A DNA stretch of 10,101 nucleotides from an uncultured Treponema sp. (GTDB taxonomy: Bacteria > Spirochaetota > Spirochaetia > Treponematales > Treponemataceae). This document shows positions 7,312 to 10,101 of this stretch, piece after piece. Position numbers and translations under genes: made by a program. Within the stretch, counting starts at the first letter, position 1. Every line of letters begins with the position of its first letter. The stretch is from assembly GCA_905236315.1 (NCBI GenBank), contig CAJOPO010000524.1, positions 1 through 10,101 of the forward strand, given 5' to 3'. The notes beneath the pieces were generated by a model. The model had not been told where the DNA came from. It searched no databases and was given only the letters and a program-made list of their open reading frames with translations.

Positions 7312-7746
7312 ATGAAAACAAAACAGGATTTTCCGTCAATTAATGAGCGTCCACCTGAAGGTGTGAAGCTTGATGGCTCAAAATTCCGTGTGCTTGTAGT
7401 TGATGATTCCATGTTTGTTGCGACGCAGTTGACTCAGATTCTCAGTAGCGATGGCTATGAGATTGTGGCAACCGCTCAAGACGGCAAAGAGGGCGTTGAT
7501 AAGTATAAGGAACTTTGTCCAAATGTAGATTTAGTAACAATGGATATTACTATGCCACGTATGGATGGTATTACTGCATTGGAGCAAATTATGGCTTTTG
7601 ACAAGAACGCTCGTGTTGTTATGGTTAGTGCTTTAGGTAAAGAAGAACTTGTAAAAAAGTCGCTTCTTGCTGGTGCAAAAAACTATATAGTTAAGCCATT
7701 GGATCGTAAAAAGGTACTTGAGCGCATCAGCGCTTCTTTAAAATAG
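7312..7746 (+). CDS. cheY: chemotaxis response regulator CheY
   Basis: 144 residues, a single receiver domain with no output domain. Phosphorylated by CheA, it binds the flagellar switch to control motor direction; CheX dephosphorylates it. All receiver residues are present: acidic pair Asp31-Asp32 (VLVVDDSM), phosphoacceptor Asp78 (LVTMDITMPRMDG), Ser106 (VVMVSALG), the aromatic switch Tyr125 and Lys128 (NYIVKPLD). About 22 extra residues precede the first strand; these are Pro/Glu/Lys-rich and may be flexible. The start is firm: AAGGAG (7298-7303), eight bases before ATG. It is the last gene of the operon, followed by a strong hairpin. Codons from about 7370 to 7510 end in G or C more often than elsewhere in the cluster, although the protein is entirely normal there. 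Confidence 0.95.
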   Translation: MKTKQDFPSINERPPEGVKLDGSKFRVLVVDDSMFVATQLTQILSSDGYEIVATAQDGKEGVDKYKELCPNVDLVTMDITMPRMDGITALEQIMAFDKNARVVMVSALGKEELVKKSLLAGAKNYIVKPLDRKKVLERISASLK

Positions 7747-7800
7747 AAGTAATATTTTAATTTGTATTAGGCTATAATATAAATTAAAAAGGGTTAATGT

Positions 7801-7849
7801 TATATAAATATTTCCTACTCTAATATATTTAGAGTAGGAATTTTATATA
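7801..7849 (+). terminator. probable terminator of the chemotaxis operon
   Basis: A perfect 12-bp stem, TTCCTACTCTAA (7812-7823) with TTAGAGTAGGAA (7829-7840), closes a five-base TATAT loop and is followed by TTTT (7841-7844). An outer 8-bp stem, TATATAAA (7801-7808) with TTTATATA (7842-7849), extends it. It begins 54 bases after the cheY stop. The T-run is short and interrupted, so termination may be partial, or the hairpin may mainly protect the mRNA 3' end. Confidence 0.8.
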
Positions 7850-8039
7850 GCGTTTCCATATTAATGATTCTATATTTTCTCTCTTTATAAATCATCTTTT
7901 TTGAGTTTTATTTTATTCTTTTATAGTTTTATTGTGCTTTATCTAGTAAGTTTATATTGTTTTACTTTTCTTTTTTCATAAAAATTTTACCCTATATTTT
8001 TTATATTTTACATTCATTACACTATATAAAATTTCTTTT
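7850..8039. other. T-rich non-coding spacer before the radical SAM gene
   Basis: About 190 bases, very rich in T on the + strand (runs such as TCTTTTTTGAGTTTTATTTT), with stops in every frame and no open frame of useful length. The next gene must be transcribed from here if the upstream hairpin terminates, yet I see no well-spaced -35/-10 pair: TTTACA (8007-8012) and TATATA (8024-8029) are only 11 bases apart. No Shine-Dalgarno precedes the downstream start. Confidence 0.6.
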
Positions 8040-9731
8040 ATGCGGTATCATTTTTATATGATACAAGAAAAGAAACATGTAGCTTGTTTTACAGTTTTAG
8101 CAGAGACCTCCCCACAAGCGTTACCATTAGGGGCTGCATGCATTGCTTCTGCAATAAAGAATGATTTACATACAAAGGATAAATTTATAGTAGACCTTGT
8201 CTGCTACTCTAATGAAGATAAAAAATTATCCTATAAGGATATTGCTTATAGCCTTAAAGAATTTTTTGCAGTTTGTTTTAGTATTTATGTTTGGAATAGG
8301 GATATATTAACAAGGATTGCTATAGAGATAAAGAAGTTAAATCCTTCAATAATATGTATTGCAGGGGGACCAGAAGCTACTGCAAATCCAGAATCATTTA
8401 TAGATTTTGATTATAGTATTGCAGGTGAGGGAGAGTATTCTGTTCCTTTGTTATTATCTGCATTGCTTTCGGGGGGTAATATAAAAGAAAATAAAGATGC
8501 CCCTTATGGCTTAAAGCTTGGAATTCAAGGAATATATGTTCCCTCTAATAAAAATCATAAAACGATATTACGCTCAATTCCTCAAAATGAAAGTTTTTTG
8601 GCTTCTCCTTATTTAGATGGTACTCTAAATTGTAATAAATATGGTGGTGCTCTCTGGGAACTTGCTCGTGGGTGTCCTTTTAAATGCTCTTATTGTTATG
8701 AGAGTAAGGGAGAAAGCAAAATACGCTATTTACCAATAGAAAGACTAAAAAAAGAACTTGAATTATTCAAAAAACAAAATGTTTCCCAGATATTTGTATT
8801 GGACCCCACATATAATGCCGATAAAAAACGAGCACTTTCTATGTTGCGCTTAATTAAGCAAAAAGCTCCTGATATATTTTTCTATTTTGAAGTTCGCGCA
8901 GAATTTATAGATAAGGAATTAGCTTTTGCATTTGCGTCTATTCCGTGTAGTTTACAAATAGGCTTACAAAGTATACATCAAAATGTGTTAGAAAATATAC
9001 ATCGTTCTTTTAATAAAAAACTTTTTGAAAAAAATATTGCTTTGCTTAATAAAAGTGGTGCTATATTCGGCTTTGATTTGATATATGGACTGCCTGGAGA
9101 TAGCCTAAATGGATTTAAGGAAAGTATTGATTTTGCTATTTCTTTGTATCCTAATAATATAGAACTTTTTTGTTTAAGTGTTTTGTCAGGAACTACTTTG
9201 TATGAAAATGCATCATCTTTTGGACTTGTGTGGCAAAATAATCCTCCTTATAATGTGATAAAAAGTCCTACTTTTCCAGAAAGAGATATTCAAGAAGCGT
9301 CTAATTTGGCAAAGGCTGTTAACATTTTTTATACACAAGGAATGGCTGTTCCCTGGTTTTGCGCAATCTTAAAGCCCCTAAAGCAAAAAGCTAGTGATTT
9401 TTTTACCCATTTTGTTCCTTTTATAAAAAAAGATTTATATACATTAGAAGAAATCGAAGCCTTACAGATAGAATATGTTTGTATTCTTTATAAGCAAAAA
9501 CACATAGAACGCTATTTGCCAGTTGTACAGGACTTAATAGTGCTAAATAGTGCCATTGGGCGATGTACTGCACAGGGAAAAGAAAGTATTGTAAAATTGC
9601 ATTATCACCCTGATGATATTATGAGTGGCTATGCGTACGATATACAGTTTTTTCTTAAAAATGCAAAATCACTTGCTTGTCGTGTCCATGTATTTTACAA
9701 TGCAGGTCAAGTTGATTACAAAAAGATTTAA
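8040..9731 (+). CDS. radical SAM protein with B12-binding-like N-terminal domain (DUF4080-like)
   Basis: 563 residues. The N-terminal part (about 10-160) resembles the cobalamin-binding fold found in many radical SAM enzymes: LPLGAACIASAI near 30-40 and the ICIAGGPEATANPE...GEGEYSVPLL pattern near 105-145. The usual DxHxxG cobalt-ligand motif is not visible, so B12 may bind base-on or not at all. The radical SAM core starts at ELARGCPFKCSYCYE, with Cys212, Cys216 and Cys219 (C-x3-C-x2-C) to hold the 4Fe-4S cluster that cleaves SAM; IGLQSIHQNVLENIHR and FDLIYGLPGDS are further core motifs. The C-terminal part (about 420-563) resembles the DUF4080 tail, as best I can judge. Substrate and reaction are unknown. 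ATG at 8040 gives the longest protein; Met7 (8058) is an alternative, and neither has a Shine-Dalgarno. It appears to be a single-gene unit between the chemotaxis terminator and a non-coding stretch. Confidence 0.87.
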   Translation: MRYHFYMIQEKKHVACFTVLAETSPQALPLGAACIASAIKNDLHTKDKFIVDLVCYSNEDKKLSYKDIAYSLKEFFAVCFSIYVWNRDILTRIAIEIKKLNPSIICIAGGPEATANPESFIDFDYSIAGEGEYSVPLLLSALLSGGNIKENKDAPYGLKLGIQGIYVPSNKNHKTILRSIPQNESFLASPYLDGTLNCNKYGGALWELARGCPFKCSYCYESKGESKIRYLPIERLKKELELFKKQNVSQIFVLDPTYNADKKRALSMLRLIKQKAPDIFFYFEVRAEFIDKELAFAFASIPCSLQIGLQSIHQNVLENIHRSFNKKLFEKNIALLNKSGAIFGFDLIYGLPGDSLNGFKESIDFAISLYPNNIELFCLSVLSGTTLYENASSFGLVWQNNPPYNVIKSPTFPERDIQEASNLAKAVNIFYTQGMAVPWFCAILKPLKQKASDFFTHFVPFIKKDLYTLEEIEALQIEYVCILYKQKHIERYLPVVQDLIVLNSAIGRCTAQGKESIVKLHYHPDDIMSGYAYDIQFFLKNAKSLACRVHVFYNAGQVDYKKI

Positions 9732-9928
9732 GAATAGCTTTATCTAGCGGTGTTATAAAAGTATGCTGGTAATGTAAAATGTGATATTATATAAATTACC
9801 AAAAACATAACAGTTTATTTTGTCTATCCACCGAGCTTGCAGAATTACCATACCTAAAAAGTATTATCTGTAATAGAAATAAAGTATTTGCTATTTTGCT
9901 GTGTTATCACTATCATAGAAGCATAAGT
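9732..9928. other. non-coding stretch after the radical SAM gene
   Basis: All six frames are interrupted by stops, and no tRNA or known RNA signature is visible. TGGTAAT (9767-9773) and ATTACCA (9795-9801) form a 7-bp inverted repeat around a 21-base AT-rich loop, not followed by T's, so it is a poor terminator. I found no convincing remnant of a gene. The next hairpins, at 9929-9960 and 9997-10062, are listed separately. Confidence 0.55.
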
Positions 9929-9960
9929 AAGGACGAAATCTTGGAAAATAAAGCGTCCTT
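9929..9960 (+). repeat. 7-bp inverted repeat hairpin in intergenic RNA
   Basis: AAGGACG (9929-9935) and CGTCCTT (9954-9960) pair perfectly around an 18-base loop. The stem is GC-richer than its surroundings. Only three T's follow, so terminator function is weak at best. It may close transcription from the radical SAM gene or be the first stem of the structured leader of the next gene. Confidence 0.45.
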
Positions 9961-9996
9961 TGTAATATATTTGCCCAAATTTCGACTTAATTTAGG

Positions 9997-10062
9997 AGGT
10001 TTACAAAAAAGGCGTAAAACCTTAAAATTTTATTTGTAGCAAAAAATAAAAGGAGTTACGCC
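9997..10062 (+). promoter_or_regulatory. structured leader with two alternative hairpins, one hiding the ribosome-binding site
   Basis: Stem B: GGCGTAA (10011-10017) pairs with TTACGCC (10056-10062), and after a two-base internal loop CCTT (10020-10023) pairs with AAGG (10050-10053). This buries the AAGGAG Shine-Dalgarno (10050-10055) and ends exactly at the ATG at 10063. Stem A: AGGTTTAC (9997-10004) pairs with GTAAAACCT (10014-10022) with one bulged A. Both use 10014-10022, so they exclude one another, and A would free the Shine-Dalgarno. An AGGAGG at 9994-9999, without a start codon behind it, partly overlaps stem A. No known riboswitch class is recognised. Confidence 0.55.
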
Positions 10063-10101
10063 ATGACTGAAATCAGCCTAGACCAAGTTTACACGATTGT
10101 A
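10063..10101 (+). CDS. start of a gene running off the window, product unknown
   Basis: Only 13 codons are present (MTEISLDQVYTIV), open to the end of the window. The start is well supported: AAGGAG (10050-10055), seven bases before ATG, is the best Shine-Dalgarno in this part of the window. The residues are too few to name a family. The structured leader that masks its ribosome-binding site, and codons such as GAC, TAC and ACG that are less AT-rich than its neighbours, fit a transposase or other acquired gene, but this is inference only. Confidence 0.6.
   Translation, partial: MTEISLDQVYTIV

Noticed and set aside
7773..7778. TATAAT after cheY as a promoter for the downstream gene
   Set aside because: No suitably spaced -35 box, and the strong hairpin at 7801-7849 would follow at once.
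7797..7823. Eight-codon ORF (MLYKYFLL) whose stop lies in the terminator stem, preceded by AAAGGG
   Set aside because: The spacing is poor, the peptide has no feature of a leader, and the hairpin is explained as the operon terminator.
9831..9860. Possible gene remnant reading toward the window end or a 32-codon reverse ORF in the same stretch
   Set aside because: Both are short, lack a proper ribosome-binding site and match no family I recognise.
9994..10062. preQ1-type or other known riboswitch
   Set aside because: The conserved loop sequences of preQ1-I, glycine, c-di-GMP and fluoride riboswitches are not present.
1..10101. CRISPR array, rRNA or tRNA genes
   Set aside because: No regularly spaced direct repeats and no tRNA cloverleaf or rRNA signature were seen on either strand.

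Overview
The window looks like a chromosomal segment of a low-GC spirochete (roughly one third G+C by eye), most likely a Treponema-like member of the Treponemataceae. The strongest evidence is the four-gene chemotaxis cluster cheA - cheW/cheR-like fusion - cheX - cheY. This gene order, the CheW protein carrying a CheR-like C-terminal half, CheX as the phosphatase and the unusually long CheA dimerisation region are all treponemal traits as I know the family. No database search was possible, so the genus is inferred.

Layout. Positions 1-188 are an AT-rich leader with a promoter candidate. Positions 189-1424 (+) encode LL-diaminopimelate aminotransferase (dapL), a one-step route into DAP and lysine synthesis. 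Positions 1395-2687 (-) encode an exported, probably outer-membrane beta-barrel protein of unknown role; its 3' end overlaps that of dapL tail to tail by 30 bp. Positions 2688-2861 form a divergent control region with a small palindrome. Positions 2862-7746 (+) hold the chemotaxis operon, closed by a long perfect hairpin at 7801-7849. A T-rich non-coding stretch (7850-8039) leads to a radical SAM protein with a B12-binding-like N-terminal domain (8040-9731, +). Positions 9732-10062 are a non-coding stretch with several hairpins, the last of which buries the ribosome-binding site of a gene that starts at 10063 and leaves the window.

How the genes work together. CheA (His52 in P1) would phosphorylate CheY (Asp78), which signals to the flagellar motor. 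CheX (E91/N94) would remove the phosphate. The CheW half of the fusion couples CheA to chemoreceptors, while its CheR-like half looks too altered and too short to be an ordinary receptor methyltransferase and may be structural. No cheB, cheD or complete cheR lies in the cluster. The dapL, outer-membrane and radical SAM genes have no evident functional link to chemotaxis.

Most worth a second look: the pair of mutually exclusive hairpins at 9997-10062 in front of the truncated last gene, the degenerate CheR half of the CheW fusion, and the roughly 95-residue helical insertion in CheA P3.
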